From the NCBI GenBank assembly GCA_001704765.1, contig MBFK01000198.1, positions 1-64,000 on the forward strand: DNA of 64,000 bases, given 5' to 3'. Below the pieces are notes generated by a model. That model made no database searches and had not been told where the DNA came from. It saw nothing but the letters and a program-made list of their open reading frames with translations. The position numbers and the translations under genes were made by a program. This DNA comes from Sinorhizobium shofinae. Lineage in GTDB: Bacteria; Pseudomonadota; Alphaproteobacteria; Rhizobiales; Rhizobiaceae. Shown piece by piece: positions 16,146 through 25,149 of this stretch (its first letter is position 1; each line of letters opens with the position of its first letter).

Positions 16146-17342
16146 ATGCGACATACGTGGCGTTGGTTCGGACCGGTGGATCGGGTGAGCGTTCAGGATG
16201 CGGCACAGGCCGGCGCGCAGGGCATCGTCAGCGCGCTGCATCAGATCCCGACCGGTGAGGTCTGGCCTGGCGAGGAGATTGCGAAGCGGCAAAGAGAGGT
16301 CCGCGAGAGCGGCCTGGAATGGGAGGTTGTGGAAAGCGTCCCGGTTTCGGAAAGCATCAAGACGCAGACCGGCCGCTGGCGCGAGCACGTCGCCAACTGG
16401 CAGGAGACGCTGCGCCGCCTGGCGGCGGCCGGTATTAGCACCGTCTGCTACAATTTCATGCCGGTGCTCGATTGGACGCGCACCGACCTGCGCTGGACTA
16501 CCCGTCACGGCGCCAAAGCCATGCGCTTCGACCGGATCGATTTTGTCGCCTTCGACCTGCATCTGCTGCAGCGGCCGGGCGCCTGCGAAGACTACGACGC
16601 GGCAACGCGCGAGGCGGCTGAGCGGCGCTTCCGCGAAATGACGGAGGAGCGGCGGCTTGGCCTTTCCCGCAATATCGGCGCGGGGCTTCCCGGCTCGGCC
16701 GATGGCTACAGCCTGCCGCAGCTTCGGGAACACTTGCAGACCTATGCCGGCATCGGCCGTGACAAGCTGCAACGTCACCTCGTTGATTTTCTCGCCGAGG
16801 TGACGCCGGTGGCGGAACAGGTCGGCATCAACATCTGCGCCCACCCGGACGATCCGCCATGGCCGCTGCTCGGCCTGCCGCGCATTCTCTCGGCCGCCGA
16901 GGACTATGCGTTCATGCTGCGGGAGGTCGACAGCCCGGCCAATGGCGTCACCTTCTGCACCGGCTCGCTCGGCGCCCGCGCCGCCAACGACCTTCCAGCG
17001 ATGGTTCGCCAGTTCGCGCCGCGCATACATTTCATCCATCTCCGCAATGTTCGCCGCGAGGAGGAGCGGACGCCGTGCTCGTTCTACGAAGACGAGCATC
17101 TTGAGGGGCACACCGACATGGTTGCGGTGATCGCCGAACTGCTCACCGAGGAGAAACGCCGACGCACTGCCGGACGGGCGGATCATCAGATTCCGATGCG
17201 GCCGGATCATGGCCAGGAAATCCTCGACGATCTCACCCGCGGCGCCCAGCCCGGCTACCCGGCGATCGGCCGGCTGAAGGGGCTCGCCGAACTGCGCGGC
17301 ATCGAACGGGCCCTGTCGCACGCCACCTATGGACTGTCCTGA
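16146..17342 (+). CDS. uxuA: Mannonate dehydratase
   Basis: The 398-residue protein matches UxuA in length and motif order: MRHTWRWFGP at the start, CAHPDDPPWP (His ~233), FCTGSLG (Cys ~271), IHFIHLRN (His ~298) and a late MRPDHG (Asp) give the metal-binding set. It dehydrates D-mannonate to 2-keto-3-deoxy-D-gluconate in hexuronate breakdown. An AAGGAG site lies just upstream, overlapping the end of the dehydrogenase gene. It is the last gene of the operon and abuts the converging RND gene with no spacer. No uxaC or KDG kinase gene is in the window, so the rest of the pathway must be elsewhere. Confidence 0.93.
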   Translation: MRHTWRWFGPVDRVSVQDAAQAGAQGIVSALHQIPTGEVWPGEEIAKRQREVRESGLEWEVVESVPVSESIKTQTGRWREHVANWQETLRRLAAAGISTVCYNFMPVLDWTRTDLRWTTRHGAKAMRFDRIDFVAFDLHLLQRPGACEDYDAATREAAERRFREMTEERRLGLSRNIGAGLPGSADGYSLPQLREHLQTYAGIGRDKLQRHLVDFLAEVTPVAEQVGINICAHPDDPPWPLLGLPRILSAAEDYAFMLREVDSPANGVTFCTGSLGARAANDLPAMVRQFAPRIHFIHLRNVRREEERTPCSFYEDEHLEGHTDMVAVIAELLTEEKRRRTAGRADHQIPMRPDHGQEILDDLTRGAQPGYPAIGRLKGLAELRGIERALSHATYGLS

Positions 17343-20300
17343 TCACGGAACGGCCGTCTGCCGCAGCGTTCGCCTGTCGAACAGCCGTTTGATGCCGCGG
17401 GCGAGGGTCTCCATGTAGAGGTAGATCACCGGCGTTACGAAGAGCGTCAGCGGCTGCGAGACGAGCAGGCCGCCGACGACGGCGACGCCCAGCGGCTGGC
17501 GCAGCTCTGCGCTGGCGCCGCTACCAAGCGCGATCGGCAGCGTGCCCATGAGCGCCGCGAAGGACGTCATCAGGATCGGCCGGAACCGCATCAGGCAAGC
17601 CCGGTGGATCGCCTCTCCGGCAGGCATGCCGTTGCGCTGCAGCGAGAGCGCCACATCGATCATCATGATCGCATTCTTCTTGACGATGCCGATCAGCATC
17701 AAGAGCCCGATGACCGCGATGATCGACAGGTCGAAGCCGCCAAGGCTGATCGCCACAAGCGCCCCGGAAGCGGCCGATGGCAGGCCGGAAAGGATCGTCA
17801 GCGGATGAATGAAGCTCTCATAGAGAATGCCGAGCACGATATAGATCGTCAGGATCGCCCCGAGGATCAGCCAGGCCTGGTTGGAGACTGCATCCTGGAA
17901 AAGCTGCGCCGTGCCGTAAAAGCGTGTCGTCACGTCCGGCGGCATGCCGATTTGCGTTTTCAGGCGGCCGATTTCGTCGACGCTGTTGCCGAGAGCCACA
18001 CCCGTTGGCAGGTTGTAGGAGATCGTCACTGCCGGCAATTGTCCAAGCTGGTTGACGGTTAGCGGCCCGGGAACCGTATCGACACGCGCAAAGGCGCCGA
18101 GCGGCACCAGCCTGTTATCGGCGGTCGGCACCTGCAGTTCGGCAAGCGAGGCGGCAGACCAGCTTTTTCCCGGATCGACTTCCATGATGACGTCGTAGCT
18201 GTCGCCCGAGGTGTAGATGGTCGATATCTGTTCCGAGCCGAAGCCGCCATAGAGTGTCGAGCGAAGCACATCCGTCGAAATGCCGAGTGCGGCAGCCTTG
18301 TCGCGGTCGATGACGAGGCGTGCCTGCGGGGCATTGTTCTCAAGGTCGGTACTGACATCGGTGAAGAAGGCGCGGTCCTCCCGCATAGCCTCGGTGAGCT
18401 TGTCCGCCCACTCGTCCATGACCGCCTGATCGAGACTTTGGACGACAAGTTGATATTGGCTGGCGGAACTGCGCGCCCCGACGGAGAGGTTCTGCACCGG
18501 CGTGATGTAAGTCCTGATGCCGGGGATCTTAGCGAGTGCTGGACGCAGTTCGGAAAGAACCTGAGCGAGCGCCGGTCTTTCGTTCTTCGGCTTCAATTCG
18601 ACGAAGAGCCTTGCGGAGTTCATGGCGGACGACCCGGCCCCGCCCGAACCGATCGAACTTGCCACATGCGCGACATAAGGCGAACGGGCGAACACCTCTT
18701 CGACCTTGGCTTGCAGGGCCGACATGGCGGCGAAAGAAATATCCGTCCGCGCCTGCGTCGCCACCTGAAGCTGGCCGATATCCTCCTGCGGGAAGAACCC
18801 TTTCGCAGTAGCGGTTACCTGATACATCGTCACGCCGATGCTTGCCAGGAATAGGACGAGGACGGCAAATCGAGCGCGGATGCACAGCGTCAACAGCCGC
18901 TCGTAGCCGCGCAGCAGCGTATCGAAGCCGCGCTCGAGCAGCGCGTCGAGGCCATGCCTGTCGTCCGGGTCGGCGGCCTTATCGGGCAGGCGCGCCGCCA
19001 GCATCGGCGTCAGCGTGAGGGAGACAAAAGCGGAGGCGAGGATCGAGATGGTGACGACGATGGCGAATTCGTTGAAGATCTTGCCGATCACGCCGCCCAT
19101 CAGCAGAACCGGAATGAAGACCGCGATCAGCGAGAGCGAAATCGCGACGATGGTGAAGCCGATCTCGCTTGAGGCGGAGATCGCCGCCTCGGAGGCGCTC
19201 TGTCCTGTTTCCTCCATATGCCGGACGATGTTCTCCAGCATGACGATGGCATCGTCGACGACGAGGCCGACGGAGAGCGTCAGGGCCATCAGGGAAACGT
19301 TGTCGATCGAAAAGCCCAGCACATACATGGCCGCGAAGGTGGCGATGATCGAGATCGGCACGGCGAGGGCAGGAATGAGCGTCGCCCACAGGCGGCGCAC
19401 GAAGATGAAGATCACCAGGATCACCAGTCCGATCGTCAGGCCCAGCGTGAATTCGACATCGTCGACGGCACCCCGCATGGAGACGGAGCGATCGTTGAGC
19501 GTTTCCAGAGACGCTCCAGCCGGCAGGGATTGGCGGAATGTGGGCAGCATCGCCCTGACCTTGTCGACGACGGCGACCGTATTGGCATCGGGCTGGCGTT
19601 GGATGGCGAGGATGATCGCACGCGAGCCGTCATGCCAACTCGCGGTCTGGGTGTTGGCGACCGAGTCGATCACCTTGGTGACGTCGCCAAGTCGAACCGC
19701 CTTACCATCCGCTGCCTTGATGATCAGCTTGGAAAAGGCGGCAGCATTCTCCAATTGCGTATCGGCAATGATCGTCATCTGTCGGCCGGTCGACTGCACC
19801 GTGCCGAGCGGCGAATTGTCGTTGGCCGCGGCAATGGCGGCCTGCAACTGCGCGAGCGAGATGCCACGCGCGGCAAGGGCGCCGGGATCGATCTCGATGC
19901 GCACGGCAAATTGCTGGCTGCCGAAGATCGAGACTTCCGCAACACCTTCGAGGGTCGAAAGCGACGGCGAGATCACCTGCTGGGCAAAGGCATCGAGCTT
20001 GGTGAGCGGCACTGCATCGCTCTTCAGTGCGAGAAGCAGCACCGGCGCATCGGCCGGATTGACCTTGCGGAAGCTCGGCGGGGAGGGCATGTCCTGCGGC
20101 AGGACACGCAGGGTGCGGGTGATTGCCGCCTGGACATCGGCAGCGGCCGCATCGATATCGCGGTCGAGCGCGAACTGGATGGAGATCGACGTCGAGCCGA
20201 GCGCATTGTTTGTTGATATGCTGTCAATCCCCGCAATGGTGTTGAATTGCTTGATGAGCGGGGTGGCGACGGAGGTCGCCATCGTCTCGGGTGAAGCGCC

Positions 20301-20456
20301 GGGCAGGGTCGCGGAGACATTGATCACCGGAAATTCGGTCCGCGGCAGCGCCGCAACGGGGAGGGCCGCATAGGCAAAGAGACCGGCGAAGACGAGCGCC
20401 AGCGACATCAGCAGCGTTGCGACGGGGCGGCGAATGCAGAATTCGGAAATCGACAT
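17343..20456 (-). CDS. RND-family multidrug efflux transporter, inner-membrane pump
   Basis: A ~1037-residue pump of the HAE-1/AcrB-MdtBC group. TM4 has GLVVDDAIVMLENI with the paired aspartates of the proton relay, and TM10 has GIVKKNAIMMID with the partner lysine. Two large periplasmic loops follow TM1 and TM7 as usual. The start at 20456 (MSISEFCIRRPV) is typical; a GTG at 20501 would add 15 polar residues. It lies downstream of its adaptor gene. With an outer-membrane TolC-like channel, not encoded here, it would export drugs or lipophilic compounds. Confidence 0.92.
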   Translation of the reverse strand: MSISEFCIRRPVATLLMSLALVFAGLFAYAALPVAALPRTEFPVINVSATLPGASPETMATSVATPLIKQFNTIAGIDSISTNNALGSTSISIQFALDRDIDAAAADVQAAITRTLRVLPQDMPSPPSFRKVNPADAPVLLLALKSDAVPLTKLDAFAQQVISPSLSTLEGVAEVSIFGSQQFAVRIEIDPGALAARGISLAQLQAAIAAANDNSPLGTVQSTGRQMTIIADTQLENAAAFSKLIIKAADGKAVRLGDVTKVIDSVANTQTASWHDGSRAIILAIQRQPDANTVAVVDKVRAMLPTFRQSLPAGASLETLNDRSVSMRGAVDDVEFTLGLTIGLVILVIFIFVRRLWATLIPALAVPISIIATFAAMYVLGFSIDNVSLMALTLSVGLVVDDAIVMLENIVRHMEETGQSASEAAISASSEIGFTIVAISLSLIAVFIPVLLMGGVIGKIFNEFAIVVTISILASAFVSLTLTPMLAARLPDKAADPDDRHGLDALLERGFDTLLRGYERLLTLCIRARFAVLVLFLASIGVTMYQVTATAKGFFPQEDIGQLQVATQARTDISFAAMSALQAKVEEVFARSPYVAHVASSIGSGGAGSSAMNSARLFVELKPKNERPALAQVLSELRPALAKIPGIRTYITPVQNLSVGARSSASQYQLVVQSLDQAVMDEWADKLTEAMREDRAFFTDVSTDLENNAPQARLVIDRDKAAALGISTDVLRSTLYGGFGSEQISTIYTSGDSYDVIMEVDPGKSWSAASLAELQVPTADNRLVPLGAFARVDTVPGPLTVNQLGQLPAVTISYNLPTGVALGNSVDEIGRLKTQIGMPPDVTTRFYGTAQLFQDAVSNQAWLILGAILTIYIVLGILYESFIHPLTILSGLPSAASGALVAISLGGFDLSIIAVIGLLMLIGIVKKNAIMMIDVALSLQRNGMPAGEAIHRACLMRFRPILMTSFAALMGTLPIALGSGASAELRQPLGVAVVGGLLVSQPLTLFVTPVIYLYMETLARGIKRLFDRRTLRQTAVP

Positions 20457-20511
20457 GACCGTTTTCCATGACTTGCCGCGCGAAGACCTGTCTTCGTCCA
20501 CGACTTGCTGG

Positions 20512-21705
20512 CTATCGCACGACGCGCGCCTTGTCGCCGGCCTTGAGATGCAACTGCCCTTCCGTCACGACCCTGTCGCCGGCCGCGAGCCCCGAGCTGA
20601 TCGCGGCGTCTTGCCCGTCATTCGCGGCGACGACCACCGGACGGAGCTCGACCGTATCGTCGGCGTTCAGCCGGTAGACGAAGTCTCCTTTCTGACCGGC
20701 CTGGACGGCGACGGCGGGAATAACGGGCGTCTTCGCGAGAGTCGTCTCTTCGATATCGACATCGACATATTGGCCCGGCCAAAGCTTCTGCCCGGCGTTG
20801 TCGAACTTGGCGCGCATCAATACCGTCCCGGTTGCCGTATCCACGGCGGAATCGATGAAGTCGAGCACGCCCCTGCCGATGACCTCCTGGGTGCCGCTGA
20901 GACGCGCCGTGACGCAAGGCGGGGCGCCCGAGTCGAGCCGGGCCTTGAAGACCTGCAGATGGTCCTCGGGCAAATGGAAGGCGACTTCGATGGGATTGAT
21001 GGCGGTAATGGTGACGAGGCTTGTCGGTGAAGCGCTGCCGGAGGTGCCGGCGAGATCGCCGAGCGTCACCTGAACGGCGCTGAGGCGCCCGCTGATCGGG
21101 GCGCGAATGCGCGTCAAGTCGATCGCCACCTTGTCCGCTTCCACGGTCGCCTGGTCGGCAGCGACGGTGGCCTTGGCGGACTGCTGCGCCGAAAGGGCAC
21201 TATCATAGGCCTGTTGCGTGCCGGTGTTGTCGTCGCGCAGCGTTTTGGCCCTATCCAGCTCGATCGCGGCGTCGGCAAGGAGCGCCCTGTCCTTCGCCAG
21301 TATCGCTTCATCACGGCTGAGCTCCGCCTGCAAGGCGCGGTCGTCGAGGGAAAACAGGAGATCGCCCGCCTCGACCATGTCGCCGTCCTTGACGTGAATG
21401 CCGACGATCTGGCTGGATAGGCGTGCGTTTACTTCAACCGTTTCCGGCGCCTGCACATTGGCGAAAGTGCTGATGACAACGGGGAAGTCTTGTTGCTTGA
21501 CTTCAGCAACCTGGACCGCTGCGGCCTGGGAACTAGCGCCACGGGTTGCCTTGCCCGCGGTTCTGCCGGCCTCGAGGTCCGTGTGGGCGTCGGCCGCTGA
21601 GTTGAACAGCCCGATCCCGGCAATCTTCGTCACGAGCGGCGCCATGACAATGCCGGCCAGCGTGCAGCCTACAGCAACCGTAGCGATGACGACCCGGCTA
21701 GACAT
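20512..21705 (-). CDS. RND efflux periplasmic adaptor (membrane-fusion protein)
   Basis: The 397-residue adaptor has one N-terminal helix (residues 5-30), a ~45-residue linker, a lipoyl-like domain (VEVNARLSSQIVGIHVKDGD), a coiled-coil hairpin (about 125-200) and a beta-barrel/membrane-proximal part (LWPGQYVDVDIE). AAGGAG stands six bases before the ATG. The pump gene follows 55 bases later on the same strand. No regulator is adjacent. Confidence 0.92.
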   Translation of the reverse strand: MSSRVVIATVAVGCTLAGIVMAPLVTKIAGIGLFNSAADAHTDLEAGRTAGKATRGASSQAAAVQVAEVKQQDFPVVISTFANVQAPETVEVNARLSSQIVGIHVKDGDMVEAGDLLFSLDDRALQAELSRDEAILAKDRALLADAAIELDRAKTLRDDNTGTQQAYDSALSAQQSAKATVAADQATVEADKVAIDLTRIRAPISGRLSAVQVTLGDLAGTSGSASPTSLVTITAINPIEVAFHLPEDHLQVFKARLDSGAPPCVTARLSGTQEVIGRGVLDFIDSAVDTATGTVLMRAKFDNAGQKLWPGQYVDVDIEETTLAKTPVIPAVAVQAGQKGDFVYRLNADDTVELRPVVVAANDGQDAAISSGLAAGDRVVTEGQLHLKAGDKARVVR

Positions 21706-21840
21706 CAGGCGCTCCTTTTCGCGGGATCGGGATCCGTGGTGATCTCATCCACTAAGGGCATCGGGGCCCTTGCGGGGCGACCGTTAGCGCAACAAGCATC
21801 TAGAAGAAGCGGGGGTCGCGTCCAGTGTTATTTCAATAGG

Positions 21841-22020
21841 TTACGAAGATTTAATCCGGCCTGCGGGCGAGTCGGCCGGTTCGGAGCCGGCTGTGCCTTC
21901 GTCATTGTGGTCATCGGGCCGCTTGGCCTCGATCTCCAACTTGTGCACCGCGCGACGCACGTGCTGCCATTCTTTTTCGAAGCGTAGGAACACGTCCGTC
22001 GACATGAATCTTGGCTGCAT
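21841..22020 (-). CDS. Small hypothetical protein (59 residues)
   Basis: A 59-codon frame starting at ATG 22020 is preceded by a perfect AGGAGG Shine-Dalgarno five bases away. The product begins MQPRFMSTDVFLRFEKEWQH and is charged, with a helix-prone first half (EWQHVRRAVHKLEIEAKR) and a disordered acidic tail. No membrane segment or known domain is seen. It reads toward the adaptor gene 135 bases downstream. The exceptional ribosome-binding site is the main reason to call it a gene. Confidence 0.55.
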   Translation of the reverse strand: MQPRFMSTDVFLRFEKEWQHVRRAVHKLEIEAKRPDDHNDEGTAGSEPADSPAGRIKSS

Positions 22021-22417
22021 ATGACCTCCTCGCGCTGCGTCAGCAAACACGCAAACGCAATTTTTGTTCCCATCCCATCTTCCGGATGCGGCGGAGCGTT
22101 TTGGCTGGCCCGACGCGCGTCGAGAATGCCCGCCGCAATACGAGCCGCTTGCCTTGCCAATAGGTGAACCCGCGCAGCTGCTGATCGGTTATGCGGCGGG
22201 GTTCACCTATCGCCCCTCGAATTGGTCGGGCCGCCGCGCAGGGAACTGCGAATTCGGCGGCCCCAGGCAATGCGCCTCAGAACGGATTCCACTGCTGGAG
22301 CGGCCACTCGTCAAGGTTTAGAATTTACTCAATTCGAGCTACAGGTTACATCGGACTGATAGAAAAATGTCCAAAAGAGCCTCTTGCTACCAAGCCAGCG
22401 GGAGCAAGACGCCCGCG
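22021..22417. other. Gap without a supported gene between two small genes
   Basis: About 400 bases; it holds an 8-bp GGGCCGCC/GGCGGCCC inverted repeat near 22230-22263 but no convincing coding frame, tRNA or mobile element. Confidence 0.4.
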
Positions 22418-22540
22418 CTAGATGGATTGCAAGGTCCAAGATGTAGCAGCGAGAATGAGGCCAGCCGTCAGCACAATGGCGATGCCGTATCTTATCATCT
22501 TAATCCGGCGCGTGCGTTCGCCGGTCCAATCGTAGCTCAT
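22418..22540 (-). CDS. Small single-pass membrane protein with YDWTG N terminus
   Basis: A 40-residue frame starting at the second of two adjacent ATGs (22540), seven bases after GGAG. The sequence is MSYDWTGERTRRIKMIRYG followed by a hydrophobic helix (IAIVLTAGLILAATSW) and a short tail, i.e. a positively charged cytoplasmic head and one membrane span. The longer open frame upstream has no site and poor composition. Function unknown. It lies between the efflux system and asnO, transcribed away from asnO. Confidence 0.5.
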   Translation of the reverse strand: MSYDWTGERTRRIKMIRYGIAIVLTAGLILAATSWTLQSI

Positions 22541-22893
22541 CATGCGCTCCGAGCGATATTGCGCTTCGACCGTGAAGATTGGACGGATTTTCTTAACAAA
22601 GAGGAAACCACGTCCTTCGTGGCGCTTCCCCGGATGACAATGGACCCAAAGCCGTGGCGTCATCGCGGTCGTCCGGCTGCGTTTCAAGTATAAAGTCAAT
22701 AAAATATTTGTAAAAGTTTAATTAAATACACAATCTGTCTTGGTATTGATGATTATTCTCATATTTCCGTCTTCGGAGATTCCTCCTTTTGAATAATTTA
22801 CCATCATTGGAGAAACTTTGCGCGGATTAACTCTTGCTGTCCGCATTCAGTCTATACGTTCAGCGCGATTGCGGGCGTGAGAGCGATTTTTGC
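22541..22893. promoter_or_regulatory. AT-rich upstream region of the asnO cassette
   Basis: About 350 bases; 22685-22830 is markedly AT-rich compared with the surroundings and must contain the promoters of asnO (rightward) and the small membrane protein gene (leftward). No hexamer pair or known operator stands out clearly. Confidence 0.35.
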
Positions 22894-24831
22894 ATGTGTG
22901 GTTTCAGCGGTTATTTTGGCTCGATACGGGACGCAAGAGCGCTTCTCGAAAGCATGACGGCGGCGATTGCGCATCGGGGACCGGACGAGCAGGGCATCTT
23001 CACTGCGCCCGAAGCGGGGCTGGGCCATGTGCGGCTCTCTATTGTCGGGCTCGGCGACGGCCAGCAGCCGATGTCGGATGCAACCGGCGAACTGATGATC
23101 GCATTCAACGGTGAGATCTTCAACTATGTGGAGCTCAGGGACGAACTTCGCGCCAAGGGCCGCCGCTTCCGCACTTCGAGCGACACCGAGGTCATCCTCC
23201 ACCTCTATGACGAGATGGGTGAGGAGTGCGTGTCGTTGCTCAATGGCGATTTCGCCTTCGCGATCTGGGATGCCCGCCGCCGCCGGATGATGTTGGCGCG
23301 CGACCGCATGGGGGTGCGCCCGCTCTTTTATACGGCGCACGGCGGCACGTTCTATTTCGCCTCCGAGGTCAAGGCGCTCCTCCAGGTGCCGGGTGTTTCG
23401 GCGGAGATCGATCCGATCGCGCTCGACCAGATCTTCACCCTCTGGGCGCCGATCGCTCCACGCACGCCCTTCCGCAATATACTTGAGCTTGAACCTGCCC
23501 ACCTGATGATCGTGGATCAGCGGGGCGTCACGACGAGACCTTACTGGCAGCTTCAATACCCGGACCGGGATCAGCCACCCGGCTACGTGGACGAAAGAAG
23601 TGCCGCCGAGGCATTGCGCGCCCTTTTGACGGACGCGACCCGCATCCGCATGCGGGCCGATGTACCTGTCGGCGCCTATCTGTCCGGCGGGCTCGATTCC
23701 TCGATCGTCTCGGCCCTTGCGGCCGGCATGACGCCGCAGGGGCTTCGGACCTTCTCGGTAACCTTCGACAGCTCTGAACATGACGAAAGCGCCTTTCAGC
23801 TGGAAATGGCTGCGGCGCTCGGCACGCAGCATAGCGCCATCGCATGCCGCACCGGTGACATCGCAAAGGTCTTCCCGGACGTCATCCGATTCACCGAGAG
23901 GCCGATCATCCGCACGGCGCCAGCTCCGCTCTATCAGTTGTCCGGGCTGGTGCGGGAGGCAGGGCTTAAGGTCGTGCTGACCGGCGAGGGGGCCGACGAG
24001 GTCTTCGCGGGATATGACATCTTCAAAGAAGCGCGCGTACGCCGTTTCTGCGGGCGACAGCCGGGCTCGCGCATCAGGCCGCATCTTTTCCGCAAGCTCT
24101 ATCCTTATCTGCCGGGCCTCAAGCAGCAGTCGCCGGAATATCTCGCCGCCTTCTTCGGCGCCGGTGACGAGCCGCTCGACGACCCGCTCTTCTCGCATCG
24201 CCCGCGCCTCAAGGGCACGGCCGCGACGAAACTGTTCTTCTCCGGTGACCTGCGCTCGCAACTGAAGGACTACAATGCCGCTGCCGAACTCATCGGCCGG
24301 CTCCCGCCAGATTTCGGCCGATGGCACCCGCTGCATCAGGCGCAATATCTCGAAAGCCGTTTCCTGTTGCCCGGCTACATCCTCTCCAGCCAGGGCGACC
24401 GGATGGCGATGGCCCACGGGATCGAGGGTCGCTTCCCCTTCCTCGACCATCGGCTGGTCGAGTTCGCCGCCAAGCTGCCGCCGGAGATGAAGCTCAAGGG
24501 CCTCACGGAGAAGCATATCCTGCGCGAGGCGACGAAGGACCTCTTGCCACTTGCTATCGGCAAGCGGGTGAAGCAGCCCTATCGCGCACCCGACAGCCAT
24601 TCCTTCAGCGGCCCCGGAGAGCTCGATTACGTCCGCGGCGCTTTGAGCGAGGATGCGGTCGCCGAGGCCGGCCTCTTCAATGCCAGGGCGGTGACGAAGC
24701 TCTACGAAAAATGCCGCTCGCGCCCGTCCTCGGGCTTCCGCGACAACGCTGCCTTCGTCGGCATTCTCTCGACGCAGCTGTGGCTGCAGACATTCACGGG
24801 CACCAGTATCCGCAAGGCGGAAGCGGCCTGA
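22894..24831 (+). CDS. asnO: Asparagine synthetase-type glutamine amidotransferase (AsnO/AsnB family)
   Basis: The 645-residue enzyme starts MCGFSGYFG, placing the Ntn-hydrolase nucleophile at Cys2; RLSI, NGEIFNY and SSDTEVI build the glutaminase site. The synthetase domain has the ATP-pyrophosphatase loop SGGLDSS (264-270) and the conserved TGEGADEVFAGYD. ATG 22894 is chosen because Cys2 must be N-terminal; the frame is open upstream. Glutamine-derived ammonia is passed to an adenylated carboxylate. In Sinorhizobium meliloti a pSymB gene called asnO, of this family, was reported to be needed for FixT anti-kinase activity. Here it leads a cassette with an acyl carrier protein, an adenylating ligase and a NadE-like enzyme, so the acceptor is probably not simply aspartate. 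Confidence 0.85.
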   Translation: MCGFSGYFGSIRDARALLESMTAAIAHRGPDEQGIFTAPEAGLGHVRLSIVGLGDGQQPMSDATGELMIAFNGEIFNYVELRDELRAKGRRFRTSSDTEVILHLYDEMGEECVSLLNGDFAFAIWDARRRRMMLARDRMGVRPLFYTAHGGTFYFASEVKALLQVPGVSAEIDPIALDQIFTLWAPIAPRTPFRNILELEPAHLMIVDQRGVTTRPYWQLQYPDRDQPPGYVDERSAAEALRALLTDATRIRMRADVPVGAYLSGGLDSSIVSALAAGMTPQGLRTFSVTFDSSEHDESAFQLEMAAALGTQHSAIACRTGDIAKVFPDVIRFTERPIIRTAPAPLYQLSGLVREAGLKVVLTGEGADEVFAGYDIFKEARVRRFCGRQPGSRIRPHLFRKLYPYLPGLKQQSPEYLAAFFGAGDEPLDDPLFSHRPRLKGTAATKLFFSGDLRSQLKDYNAAAELIGRLPPDFGRWHPLHQAQYLESRFLLPGYILSSQGDRMAMAHGIEGRFPFLDHRLVEFAAKLPPEMKLKGLTEKHILREATKDLLPLAIGKRVKQPYRAPDSHSFSGPGELDYVRGALSEDAVAEAGLFNARAVTKLYEKCRSRPSSGFRDNAAFVGILSTQLWLQTFTGTSIRKAEAA

Positions 24832-24856
24832 AACGGAAACAGGGAAAGGACAACAC

Positions 24857-25120
24857 ATGACGCAAGCGATCAAGGAGAAGGTCAAGACCTTCATCATCGA
24901 GAATTTCCTCTTCGGCGATACTTCCTACGAACTCGCCGATACGGCCTCGCTGATCGAGAACGACATCATCGACTCGACGGGCGTTCTGGAGCTCGTCGCC
25001 TTCATCGAGGACCAGTTCAGGATCGCCATGGCGGACGCTGACATCGTTCCGGCTAATCTCGATTCGCTGGCGCGCATCTCGGCCTTCATCGAGGCGAAAG
25101 CAGTGCCGGTCACGGCGTAA
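24857..25120 (+). CDS. Acyl carrier protein
   Basis: The 87-residue acidic protein has the four-helix ACP pattern with the phosphopantetheine-accepting serine in IIDSTGVLELVAFIEDQF (Ser ~40; DST instead of the usual DSL). It lies 25 bases after asnO and 29 before the ligase gene. It is divergent from the FabD/FabH-cluster ACP and fits a dedicated carrier for the cassette's pathway. Confidence 0.88.
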   Translation: MTQAIKEKVKTFIIENFLFGDTSYELADTASLIENDIIDSTGVLELVAFIEDQFRIAMADADIVPANLDSLARISAFIEAKAVPVTA

Positions 25121-25149
25121 ACGGTGGCTAGGGCGGGGGCATCACGAAC

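Noticed and set aside
22852..24897. A 681-codon open frame antisense to asnO
   Set aside because: High GC antisense shadow; the plus strand encodes a full asparagine synthetase-type enzyme with all motifs.
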